A stretch of DNA of 64,000 bases from MED-G105 sp039025235 (GTDB taxonomy: Bacteria > Pseudomonadota > Alphaproteobacteria > Caulobacterales > Parvularculaceae): positions 1 through 64,000 of the forward strand of contig JBCCOS010000014.1 in the NCBI GenBank assembly GCA_039025235.1, in the 5' to 3' direction. Position 1 is the stretch's first letter; every line of letters starts with the position of its first letter. The position numbers were made by a program, and so were the translations under genes. Positions 28,638 through 36,372 of the stretch are shown one piece after another. The notes beneath the pieces were generated by a model, which searched no databases, had not been told where the DNA came from, and worked only from the letters and a program-made list of their open reading frames with translations.

Positions 28638-30923
28638 TCAATCTTGGTTTACAGGAAGATTTACAAGAAGAAAATTCGTCATGGTACGGTAAAGATGTGG
28701 CAGCCAATAGTCTTTTTCATTAATTAAATGGTCTGCATCAGGATAAATCATCAACGAAAAGTCTTTGTCCTCCTGGATAAGTTTGTCGACTAATTGCTCG
28801 GCCATTTGATAGTGGACATTGTCGTCAGCAGTTCCATGGATGATCAAGAGTTTTCCCTCAAGGTTTTCAGCAAAATTGATTGGAGAGCCATTGTAAAAAC
28901 CTTCAGCATTGTCGGAAGGGAGCCCCATATACCGCTCTTGGTAAATGGTATTATACAATCGCTGATCGGTTACACCAGCTACGTCAATGCCTACTTTATA
29001 AAGTTCAGGATAACGGAACAATGCATTTAACGTCATCGCTCCGCCACCACTCCACCCCCAGATGCCAATTCGTTCCGGATCAATGTAAGGGCGCTGCGCT
29101 ATTAAACGTTTCATTGCCTGTGCCTGATCGGCAGACGATAAAATCCCGATTTGACGATAAATCGATTTTCGCCAGGCCCTGCCCTTTGGCGCAGGTGTGC
29201 CCCGACTATCTATGCTGACAACGAGATACCCTTTTTGGGTGAGCATGATATGCCAAAGATGCCAGGCTTGACGCAACTTACTTTGCCACCACTGATTTGA
29301 GACCGTTACCATGTAAGGTTCACTATAGACATGAACAAGCATTGGATAACGCTTATTCGGATCGAAGTTTGGTGGCTTCATCATCCAGCCATCTAAGGAT
29401 GTCCCATCATCTGTATTTACTTTAAAAAACTCAGCCTCACCTCTCTGAATGGTTTTTAATCGACTTTTAAGTTCAATGTTATCAACAATGGTGCGTCGCA
29501 CGTTGTGAGCGGGCAATGAAACGACGCTAATTGTCGGTGGTGTCACGAAATTAGAGCTTGTGTGGATAGCCCATTTTGAATTCGGTGAAAGGTTATAGTT
29601 GTGTACTGATGACCTAACGTCAGGCGTTATCCTTTCAGTTTTACCCGGCGTAAAAAGAGATGATCTGAACAGATATCGCCCGACCGTATCGTTATTGGAG
29701 CCATAATAATATATCCATCCGTTTTTACGATCGATATCGAGCGCGCCCATTACGTCTGTTTGAGGGGGTGTTAACGGCGTTACTTCTTTTCCGTCTCGTG
29801 AAATCCTGTAAAACCGGTTCCAGCCGTCTCGTTCGCTCATCCATGTGAAGTAAGCGCCGTCATTAAAAAATTTTAGGTAGTTCTTTCTGATGTCCACCCA
29901 TGTTTCATCGGAATCAGTAAAAACAACCTCCGGCTCACCGGTCTCAACATCTGCAAGTATCATCTCAACGCGGTTCTGTAACCGGTTGGTGTATTGAATG
30001 AGAAGCTCATCAGAATTGTCGGCCCAATCTACCCTAGGTACATAATTTTGACGGGGGTCTCGTTTGAGTTTTATCCATTTCGTTGTCGCTGATTTAATGT
30101 CGACTGTGCCAACCCGTACGGCCGAGTTCTTCGTCCCTACTTTTGGATATTGTAGAGGGATTGGTTTTGAGTAAAGGCCGCCAGTATTTTTCATCATATG
30201 AAATGTACCAACGCCTTGTGTATCGAATTGCCAATAAGCTATCCGTTTCGAATCGGGGCTCCATTTGAACCCGTCCCGCAAGCTGAATTCTTCTTCGTTG
30301 ACCCAGTCACCGGTTCCATTAACAATAAATTCCCCACCATCTTTCGTTAATTGCTGTGTTTTGCGGGTCTGAACGCTTTCAATGAAGATATTATTTTTGT
30401 AAAGATAGGCAATGTACTGACTATCTGGAGAAAACTTAGCATACATCAAAGACGACGGTTGGGCTTCCCTTCCGATTTGTCTCAGCTGGTCTGTTTCGAG
30501 ATCCAATAACCAATAATCACCGAGCGGTTCGTAGCGACGAAATTTTACAGTGTTCGTATGAATAAGGAGGTAGCGGCCCGAACCAGACCAATCATAACCT
30601 TTTATTTCAATGGGTTTTTGCGATTTTTGGAGGCACAACTGACCAGCATTAATCAGTACCGTTGATTCACCTGTGGCCGCATCATGCTTAATAATATCAA
30701 ACCCGCCATCAATCGTCACCGATTTTTCTACTGTGGTATAGTAATCGCCATCGCCAAACCATTTAATGGGCGCGGGTTGGGCCTCAGCAAAGAATTCTTT
30801 GTCTTTATGTATTCGGTTGATGGTGAGCAGATCGTTTGACGCTTTTGCGTCGGGCATTGCCTGCAAATTGAAAATGAGGATTGCTGCAACTAACCTAATA
30901 CACATGACAACTAAACTCTGCAT
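28638..30923 (-). CDS. S9 family (DPP-IV type) prolyl peptidase, secreted
   Basis: A 761-residue serine peptidase with an N-terminal signal (about residues 1-28), a DPP-IV-type beta-propeller and a catalytic C-terminal domain. The triad is S625 in GWSGGGA, D700 in GTADDNV and H732 in DADHL. The NEEEF motif near residue 205 supplies the Glu pair that binds the substrate amino terminus, typical of dipeptidyl peptidases. It is transcribed alone, convergent with the M24 gene, and is only distantly related to the S9 enzyme at 6815, so the island carries two different dipeptidyl peptidases. Expected location: periplasm. Confidence 0.92.
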   Translation of the reverse strand: MQSLVVMCIRLVAAILIFNLQAMPDAKASNDLLTINRIHKDKEFFAEAQPAPIKWFGDGDYYTTVEKSVTIDGGFDIIKHDAATGESTVLINAGQLCLQKSQKPIEIKGYDWSGSGRYLLIHTNTVKFRRYEPLGDYWLLDLETDQLRQIGREAQPSSLMYAKFSPDSQYIAYLYKNNIFIESVQTRKTQQLTKDGGEFIVNGTGDWVNEEEFSLRDGFKWSPDSKRIAYWQFDTQGVGTFHMMKNTGGLYSKPIPLQYPKVGTKNSAVRVGTVDIKSATTKWIKLKRDPRQNYVPRVDWADNSDELLIQYTNRLQNRVEMILADVETGEPEVVFTDSDETWVDIRKNYLKFFNDGAYFTWMSERDGWNRFYRISRDGKEVTPLTPPQTDVMGALDIDRKNGWIYYYGSNNDTVGRYLFRSSLFTPGKTERITPDVRSSVHNYNLSPNSKWAIHTSSNFVTPPTISVVSLPAHNVRRTIVDNIELKSRLKTIQRGEAEFFKVNTDDGTSLDGWMMKPPNFDPNKRYPMLVHVYSEPYMVTVSNQWWQSKLRQAWHLWHIMLTQKGYLVVSIDSRGTPAPKGRAWRKSIYRQIGILSSADQAQAMKRLIAQRPYIDPERIGIWGWSGGGAMTLNALFRYPELYKVGIDVAGVTDQRLYNTIYQERYMGLPSDNAEGFYNGSPINFAENLEGKLLIIHGTADDNVHYQMAEQLVDKLIQEDKDFSLMIYPDADHLINEKDYWLPHLYRTMTNFLLVNLPVNQD

Positions 30924-32073
30924 TAACCTGTGTCAGTAGGACTGGAAACATTGCAACCTCGCAGTAAACAGAATAGTAGTTCTTAAGGATTCTAACACTT
31001 TAAAAGCATTGACAGCGGTTAGATCCCATTACGCAATCGTATACGATTTTTACTCTGCAAATCGAGTTATCATGGGCTGTAATATCATTGCAAGCGTAAG
31101 ATGTTACATAACTAACGCGTTTGGACAGGAGCATTCATAAAAGAAATTTAATCAACACCCAAGGATCTAAGTAGACGTTGTGAGACTTTTCCAAACAAAA
31201 GATCTGTTAAGCCAAAAAAAGGCTGCGCGAACGGCACCCATAAGAGTCACTTAAGTAGATTTTTCACTCGCGCGTAAGTGCATGTTTTTACTGCGCGTCA
31301 CTATTTGTCAGCTCAGTGAGTTCGAGATCACCCAACGTTTACTTTTGTCATTCGAATTGTAAAGAAATGTGACAGCAGGGATATGAACTATCCACGCACC
31401 AATGATAAAATTCTCGACCGTTCAAAAAGACGTCTACCAAAAAAACTGGCAATCGTTCAACAACACGCTGTGAGAATAGAAAATGCTTGGTTCTCTCGAT
31501 CACATCGCAATGTGGCCGTTGTCGCGCTGGCTAATAAAATGGCACGCATAGTCTGGTCAGTAATGACATCTCGACGGCCGTTCGTCGTGGCCAAGGCGTA
31601 ATTAAAGCTGAGAAAGCCTAATAGGGCTTTCGCAAAAGTGTCTGTGAGTGGTTAAAAGAAGATGGCCAAACAGTCGAACCGCGTTTCAAGGAACCTGATC
31701 CGAAGCACGGCTTTCATCTAGCCGATGGACTTGTAAGGATTGGAACGTGCGGATCTCCATCTTGGCCCGAGGCAATAAGCTTCACTGAGAGGCCGGATAC
31801 ATTAGTGCAGACTGGATATGGATATCTGAATTTATGACTTGCAGAACCGAGGTGGGCCATACATGCTTCGGAAAATTTGTTGAGAAAGGCGGATCAAACC
31901 CAACTAGGCCTTCGCTCGGGCGACATTTCCCCTAAGTTTGCAACGCGTTGATCGCCAAGTCGTACGACTAAGGCCAAACCTAACAAGAAATCGCATAATT
32001 AGAGTCAACGTGATCTCACCCATCCGCACAGGAACCGGTCGAGTACTTTTATTCGTCAAAGAAGGCTAGCGGC
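30924..32073. other. Decayed mobile-element region of about 1.15 kb
   Basis: No intact gene. It contains an IS110-type remnant (31383-31601). Beyond it, short open stretches such as VCEWLKEDG and PRFKEPDPKHGFH near 31650-31740 look coding but broken; I cannot assign them. The S9 peptidase promoter should lie near 30930-31050. Confidence 0.5.
31383..31601 (+). pseudogene. IS110-family transposase C-terminal remnant
   Basis: A 72-codon frame whose residues about 44-62 read RNVAVVALANKMARIVW, the highly conserved end of IS110-type (DEDD) transposases. The rest of the transposase, including the catalytic domains, is missing. It lies in a degraded stretch upstream of the integrase. Confidence 0.65.
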
Positions 32074-33198
32074 TTAATCTAATAGAGTAACAGCTTTGCC
32101 TGTTCGATCATCTTCCGCTTGGTAATAATTGCTCGCGACCTGATAGGAGCGATGTTTTGAATGCCGCATTGCATCTTCAAGAGGCACTCCTTGATTTCGC
32201 GCCTCTGTCAGAAACCCCGAACGAAGTCCGTGAGCTGAATACTCGTCGGGATCAAGGCCCGCGTTTTCGATTACCGATTTGATCACACCATTAATAGCTC
32301 CAGGCGAAATCCCATACGGACCGATTGTGCCCCAACGGTTGATACGCCGAAAAATTGCGCCCTTGGCGTCGTCGCCGAATTCGCGACGAATGTCTTTGAG
32401 CCAATTTTCAAGAGCGGCCGCGGCCTTCCCCGAAACGATGATCTTCTCGCTGTCATCGGCGGAAATGCGTTTGCCCGTGCGCAGGTAAATCTCGAAAACG
32501 GGCGGGTGCCCATCTTCGGCGACGTCTTTGACGTCTTCAATGCGCAGCGTACTAAGCTCGGAACGTCGGCGCCCGCCAGACGAGAATCCCACATAAATAA
32601 TCGCTTTATCGCGCCTGCCGCGCATACGGTATTCGTCAAAAGTTGCTGCCATTTTTTCAATGACGGACCGCGTGATCGGCTTCGATGACTTTTTTTCGAC
32701 TTTGTGCTCTGACGCTTTACAGGCGGCTTTCAGGGCTGCACGAATTTGCGGATCATCGAACGCATGGTCCAAACCTTTCGCAACATGGAGGCGTTTCCAG
32801 TGGGACAGGCGGCGGCGGACTGTCGAGGGCGCATGGGGCAACACACCCGATAACCGGCCGCTCTTCGTGATGGCGACAAAAATGGGTGGCGGCATTCCAT
32901 GTCGCTCATTGGTTTTTCGCTCATTGGGATCGAACAAGTGATGGGCAATAAATTTAAGAATCGCATCGCCCGTCACGGGCCAGGAAAGGTGGGTGTTTGT
33001 CGCCGCGAGATGCCATGCTTCGAGATAAGCCAGATCCGTCGCAATCGCCCGCAGTGTATTCTCTGGTATCGATTTCTTATGGAGGAAGCGTAGCGTCTCA
33101 ACGTCGTCATAGGTGAGCACCGGCGATAGGGTTTCCGCAGTCGCAACAGGCAAGAATGTAACAAGCTGGTTCGCAATATGATTGGGCTCAGGTTTCAT
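32074..33198 (-). CDS. Tyrosine recombinase / site-specific integrase
   Basis: A 374-residue integrase with an N-terminal SAM-like core-binding domain (about 20-165) and a C-terminal catalytic domain. Visible catalytic residues are R211 in GGRRRSEL, H323 and R326 in AHGLRSG, H346 in RHSKH and the nucleophile Tyr358 or Tyr359 in SNYYQ. Such proteins resolve plasmid multimers or move integrative elements. A dead relative in the same orientation lies at 18725-18985. It sits beside the toxin-antitoxin pair and replication genes, which favours a role in plasmid maintenance or in capture of the adjacent cargo. Confidence 0.92.
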   Translation of the reverse strand: MKPEPNHIANQLVTFLPVATAETLSPVLTYDDVETLRFLHKKSIPENTLRAIATDLAYLEAWHLAATNTHLSWPVTGDAILKFIAHHLFDPNERKTNERHGMPPPIFVAITKSGRLSGVLPHAPSTVRRRLSHWKRLHVAKGLDHAFDDPQIRAALKAACKASEHKVEKKSSKPITRSVIEKMAATFDEYRMRGRRDKAIIYVGFSSGGRRRSELSTLRIEDVKDVAEDGHPPVFEIYLRTGKRISADDSEKIIVSGKAAAALENWLKDIRREFGDDAKGAIFRRINRWGTIGPYGISPGAINGVIKSVIENAGLDPDEYSAHGLRSGFLTEARNQGVPLEDAMRHSKHRSYQVASNYYQAEDDRTGKAVTLLD

Positions 33199-33389
33199 CG
33201 AATTACTGTTTTTATAATGCCTTTAGCGCCACTTGATTTGTATAAAAACGGGTTATGCGCTCGATCAGGATATCGTCGATCAACCAGTGCTGCCGCAAGC
33301 GCGGCGGTATAGTTTTTAGCGTCATCCAAAACTTGTAAGAATGGATGGGCGAGGAATAGCGCACCTTTTTTTCTCATTTGCCATTAAAC

Positions 33390-33770
33390 TCACCACACTC
33401 GCCGATTTGAAATCTCATCGAGCTTCTTATCGATCGAGATCAGTCTCATATCTTCGAGATTGGCTTGAGCGACTAGAATGCGATCCCAGGGATCGCCATG
33501 GTCCCAGTCTAGAATTGCCGCGGCGGCTAGATGCTGATCAGAGACGGACAACCGCCCGTAACCGCCCGCCTCGATCGCTGCCGGCAAATTCATGACGCTT
33601 GAAGGAAGCTTGCCGCGACGGGCTTTGAACATAAGCTCATAGAGACTGACGCCGCTTGCAATGATGTCCGTTTCTTCACTTTCAATGAGGGCACGGGCCC
33701 TTTTTGAAAGACGTTCAGAGTCAAGAGCACTCCACAGAAGCGCATTACTGTCCAAGAGATACTGTGTCAC
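33390..33770 (-). CDS. vapC: PIN-domain toxin (VapC family)
   Basis: A 126-residue PIN-domain ribonuclease. It starts MTQYLLDSNALLW with the first acidic residue D7, has E45 in SLYELMFK, and DPWDRILVAQA near residue 92, the conserved acidic cluster that binds Mg. Such toxins cleave tRNA or rRNA and are held inactive by their antitoxin. Its start overlaps the antitoxin stop by four bases, a standard arrangement for coupled translation. The pair presumably stabilises the plasmid by post-segregational killing. The pairing of PIN with Phd-type antitoxin rather than VapB is frequent in alphaproteobacteria. Confidence 0.9.
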   Translation of the reverse strand: MTQYLLDSNALLWSALDSERLSKRARALIESEETDIIASGVSLYELMFKARRGKLPSSVMNLPAAIEAGGYGRLSVSDQHLAAAAILDWDHGDPWDRILVAQANLEDMRLISIDKKLDEISNRRVW

Positions 33771-34117
33771 TTTCGATCACGTCCCGCTTTCGGCAATCCG
33801 CGCCAAATACCTGCCTCATCCGTCCCCTCACCTTCGAGGATGCGTTGCTCGTCGGCACTGAGATCGGTATCCAACGCAACAGCCAATGCATCGAGCTCGG
33901 CCTCTGACAACATTGCTTTTAAAGTTCCAAGGCGACGACGTTCTGCGCCGACCACCGGCGTGAGTTTCGCCACTGGTTCTCGGCCGCGAGCGATTACCAC
34001 CTCTTCTCCGTCCTCCACCCGATCAAGATAATCGGCAAGATTGGCACGTAATTCACTTACGCTCACCGGGCCCTGCAACGGCGTTTTCTGATCCGCGGAA
34101 TTGCTGGCGCCATCCAT
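33767..34117 (-). CDS. Phd/YefM-type antitoxin
   Basis: A 116-residue antitoxin. I start at ATG 34117, since GGGAG stands seven bases upstream; an in-frame start at 34156 lacks one. The N-terminal half, VSVSELRANLADYLDRVEDGEEVVI then ARGREPVAKL, is a classic Phd/YefM DNA-binding fold. The longer acidic C-terminal part, rich in Glu and Asp, should bind and mask the PIN toxin. It is the first gene of the toxin-antitoxin operon and should repress its own promoter at 34197-34225, which overlaps palindromes. Confidence 0.9.
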   Translation of the reverse strand: MDGASNSADQKTPLQGPVSVSELRANLADYLDRVEDGEEVVIARGREPVAKLTPVVGAERRRLGTLKAMLSEAELDALAVALDTDLSADEQRILEGEGTDEAGIWRGLPKAGRDRK

Positions 34118-34196
34118 AAGCTTACTCCCTTTGCTCCACCTGGAAAAAGCGGCCACAGCCTTTAAAGGCTCGGGCCGGTTTCAGAAGGTTTAAAAG

Positions 34197-34264
34197 AGTA
34201 TACGACACCTCTCATCGATGTACAAGCGAAGGTACATATAACTATCGATAATAGATGATTATCG
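34197..34264 (-). promoter_or_regulatory. Toxin-antitoxin promoter with two palindromes
   Basis: Minus strand: -35 TTGTAC (34225-34220) and -10 TATACT (34202-34197) are separated by exactly 17 bases, about 80 bases before the antitoxin start. The palindrome ATGTAC-N8-GTACAT (34218-34237) overlaps the -35 box, and CGATAAT-N5-ATTATCG (34246-34264) lies upstream. This fits autoregulation by the antitoxin. Confidence 0.6.
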
Positions 34265-34662
34265 TATGTATAAATGGGATTCGCGAACCTCATGACTCAA
34301 GTTACTCTTCGCGTGTGAACGGTGACCTACTGACTTTCAGCCAAGGCCAATGGCGGTCTATGGCGCTTCTGAATGATGGAATTGCTCAGCTTTTAACAGA
34401 GCTTCGGTGCGAGTGGTCCGCCTCACCCTAAAGCCCTTATTTAACCCATCATTTATCTTTTGGGGCGCCTTTAAGTGGAATGCGAGGACTGCAATTTCAT
34501 CGATTCCACAGCGCTTTAAGATCAGCTTTTTTATACAAAACTTGAAGGGTTGTCCTTAAGCGCCGATTACGGTGCAAGTATGCGGATCGAGGAAAATATC
34601 GCCAGTTCATAACTGCCCCCTTGCCGTCTCTTTTTAAGAGCCGCCCTTGTTGGGCATATCAA
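34265..34662. other. Intergenic region downstream of rep
   Basis: About 400 bases between the toxin-antitoxin promoter and the 3' end of the rep gene. I see no gene, no iteron array and no strong hairpin. In RepC-type plasmids the origin usually lies inside rep, so none is required here. Confidence 0.35.
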
Positions 34663-35949
34663 TTATTCTAGTTCCTTTATCTCGAAGCCATTGAGGCCCA
34701 TCTCTTTCGCGGCGGCATTCAATTGTCTGGCGAACCGTTTATTGATCTCGTCTCGGGCAAAACCGTTAGCATGCTCAACGATCAGCTTATCTGTCTTAAT
34801 AACGAAGCGAATACTCTGAGGATTAAACCAGGAGTTATAGGCGGGCACGCTAATCCTATCGGCAATGGCTTGGCCGATTTCGTTCTCAAAAGTACCGCCT
34901 GGAAGCTTTGGCATTGTTTCTTGAGGGTCAACGGGCTTTGGCTTGTGCTTGATGCGCTCGAGATTGCGGCTCAGGTCGATATCTTCAGTGTGGGTGGCAA
35001 ACCATCCGAAGAGTTTCCGAGGATCTTTAACGGTTGGATCCTCCAGTGCGACAGCAAGATACAAAAATGCCTTGGCTCCATGGCGTTTAGCGCACCAAAG
35101 GAAAGTATGGCCAAGGGAATGGGCCCCATCATTTGGGAATAGTTTCGGTAGTGCCTCCCAAATTCGGTCTGCGGCTTGGGTCGGTGAAACCCCCTCCCCT
35201 TCCGGATCAATTTCGTTCTTCAAACGTTTTGATAGATCAAGCGCTTGGTTGATGGCCTGTTGGTCCAGTATCAATTGTTTTGCATCAGCAATAACCCTTG
35301 TATTTATCGGTGGTTTGCCCTCTTTGGCTTTTTCAAATTCCGAAAATTCTAAACAGGGATCTGATAATTTACGGGTACTGTTTTGCCGCGCAGATTTAGG
35401 CGCCTCCCCGCTTGATATTGAAACGACCTTTGGCGACGCAGGTTTGCGAGCGTCGGCCCAGGCTTGTTTTCGTGCGGCGCTTTTGGCTTCGATGTCCTCA
35501 AGGATGGCTGGTGCTGCTGTTAAAAAGGGAGACAGGTCGATGGCGCCACCCTCAAGTGGCCGATTGCGACGGTCATATTGACGTAGAATGTACCCGGCTT
35601 TTTCCAGGTCTCCTTTGAGACGCCTTATTGTCGAATCGGTCTTGCCGATTGCCTGGCCCACGGCTTCGTTGCCAGGCCAGACACAGGTCAGTCCTTCACT
35701 TAAACGACGGGTATCCAGATGGCAGAGATAGACGGTCAGAAGGCTTCTAGCGGCGTCGGAAAGGCTTGCAGTGCCTATGGCTGCTGCGCGCATAAGATCC
35801 AGGCGCGATAACGGATATCCCTGATATTCCGCGCCGTTTCGAGCAACGTCGCGGAAATTATCAGCACGTTTGGCAACGCCTTTGAGGGAGTTTTCATGCC
35901 CTCCCCTTCCCGGCTCTCTTGTTGTTCGTTCAAGACAAACCTGTTCCAT
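34663..35949 (-). CDS. Plasmid replication initiator, RepC-like with DnaA-N-like C-terminus
   Basis: A 428-residue protein starting at ATG 35949, preceded by a GAGAGGA ribosome site. The N-terminal third carries a RepC-type winged-helix region: CVWPGNEAVGQAIGKTDSTIRRLKGDLEKAG and LSP-x-L, close to RepC's W-P-S-N-x-T-L and STVRRH patterns. The last 75 residues, with IADRISVPAYNSWFNPQSI and LIVEHANGFARDEINKRF, resemble the N-terminal domain of DnaA, which in chromosomes loads the helicase. The protein presumably opens the plasmid origin, likely within or next to its own gene. Unlike repABC operons it is divergent from parA and parB. Copy control by the antisense RNA at 36065-36129 is proposed. 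Confidence 0.8.
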   Translation of the reverse strand: MEQVCLERTTREPGRGGHENSLKGVAKRADNFRDVARNGAEYQGYPLSRLDLMRAAAIGTASLSDAARSLLTVYLCHLDTRRLSEGLTCVWPGNEAVGQAIGKTDSTIRRLKGDLEKAGYILRQYDRRNRPLEGGAIDLSPFLTAAPAILEDIEAKSAARKQAWADARKPASPKVVSISSGEAPKSARQNSTRKLSDPCLEFSEFEKAKEGKPPINTRVIADAKQLILDQQAINQALDLSKRLKNEIDPEGEGVSPTQAADRIWEALPKLFPNDGAHSLGHTFLWCAKRHGAKAFLYLAVALEDPTVKDPRKLFGWFATHTEDIDLSRNLERIKHKPKPVDPQETMPKLPGGTFENEIGQAIADRISVPAYNSWFNPQSIRFVIKTDKLIVEHANGFARDEINKRFARQLNAAAKEMGLNGFEIKELE

Positions 35950-36029
35950 ATTCGCAATCCTCTCAATGGATGCGAGGCAAAAAAGGTTGCAAAAAACCAC
36001 TGCGCAAACGCGCAGGACTCTTGCGTCAA

Positions 36030-36057
36030 TTGTCAGGATCAGGTACGAATTTAATAT
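36030..36057 (+). promoter_or_regulatory. Promoter for the candidate counter-transcribed RNA
   Basis: Plus strand: -35 TTGTCA (36030-36035) and -10 TAATAT (36052-36057) with a 16-base spacer. Transcription would begin near 36064, on the strand opposite to rep, and is followed 65 bases later by a strong intrinsic terminator. Assigned by eye. Confidence 0.5.
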
Positions 36058-36064
36058 CGAAAAA

Positions 36065-36129
36065 ATCCGAACAAGCCAGTTGGCGCTGGTTTGATCCCTC
36101 TAAAGGCCCCGCCCCCGGCGGGGTTTTTT
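36065..36129 (+). ncRNA. Candidate counter-transcribed RNA controlling rep
   Basis: A transcript of about 65 nt from the promoter at 36030-36057 to the terminator at 36107-36129 would be fully complementary to the leader of the minus-strand rep mRNA, about 115-180 bases before the rep start. It contains a stem-loop (about 36074-36091) with arms AGCCAG and CTGGTT (one G-U pair) and a UUGGCG loop. UUGG fits the YUNR U-turn motif of antisense-RNA kissing loops. Size, position and a hairpin plus terminator layout match ctRNAs of repABC and other plasmids. No expression data; the call is inference from structure. Confidence 0.55.
36107..36129 (+). terminator. Strong intrinsic terminator
   Basis: Perfect stem CCCCGCC (36107-36113) and GGCGGGG (36117-36123), 3-base loop, then six T. 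No protein gene on the plus strand precedes it, so it most plausibly ends a short antisense RNA to the rep leader. Confidence 0.85.
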
Positions 36130-36176
36130 ATTTGCTTCGCTCTATCTCCATTCTTCAACATTTTTCTGCACACAAA

Positions 36177-36191
36177 CAGTTCAATGAACTG
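36177..36191. promoter_or_regulatory. Palindrome in rep-parA intergenic region
   Basis: CAGTTCA-A-TGAACTG, perfect 7-base arms around a single base, in the region that must hold the rep promoter. Candidate operator or partition site. Confidence 0.4.
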
Positions 36192-36314
36192 CTGGCTACA
36201 ATTCAGTAGAAACGGCAATGATTCCGAAGCCTTTGCAACAAATAAAGAATTGAGAACCGAATCATCGACATTTTTGCAGAACACGCCCAAAAATCGACAG
36301 AAAGCGTTAACAAG

Positions 36315-36330
36315 CTATTAACGTTAATAG
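36315..36330. promoter_or_regulatory. 16-bp perfect palindrome before parA
   Basis: CTATTAACGTTAATAG is a perfect palindrome ending 43 bases before the parA ATG, immediately upstream of a TATAAA box at 36335-36340. Adjacent GTTAACAAGC extends the symmetry-rich stretch. Likely the ParA autoregulatory operator or a parS-like site; it does not match the repABC parS spacing exactly. Confidence 0.5.
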
Positions 36331-36372
36331 TTCATATAAAGACTATGTTTTTATTAGAAAAGGGATGCCGTT

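Noticed and set aside
33195..33377. 60-codon minus-strand frame upstream of the integrase
   Set aside because: No recognisable domain and it spans the integrase promoter region; not supported.
34265..34662. Iteron-type origin downstream of rep
   Set aside because: No set of direct repeats was visible there; RepC-type origins are usually inside the rep gene.
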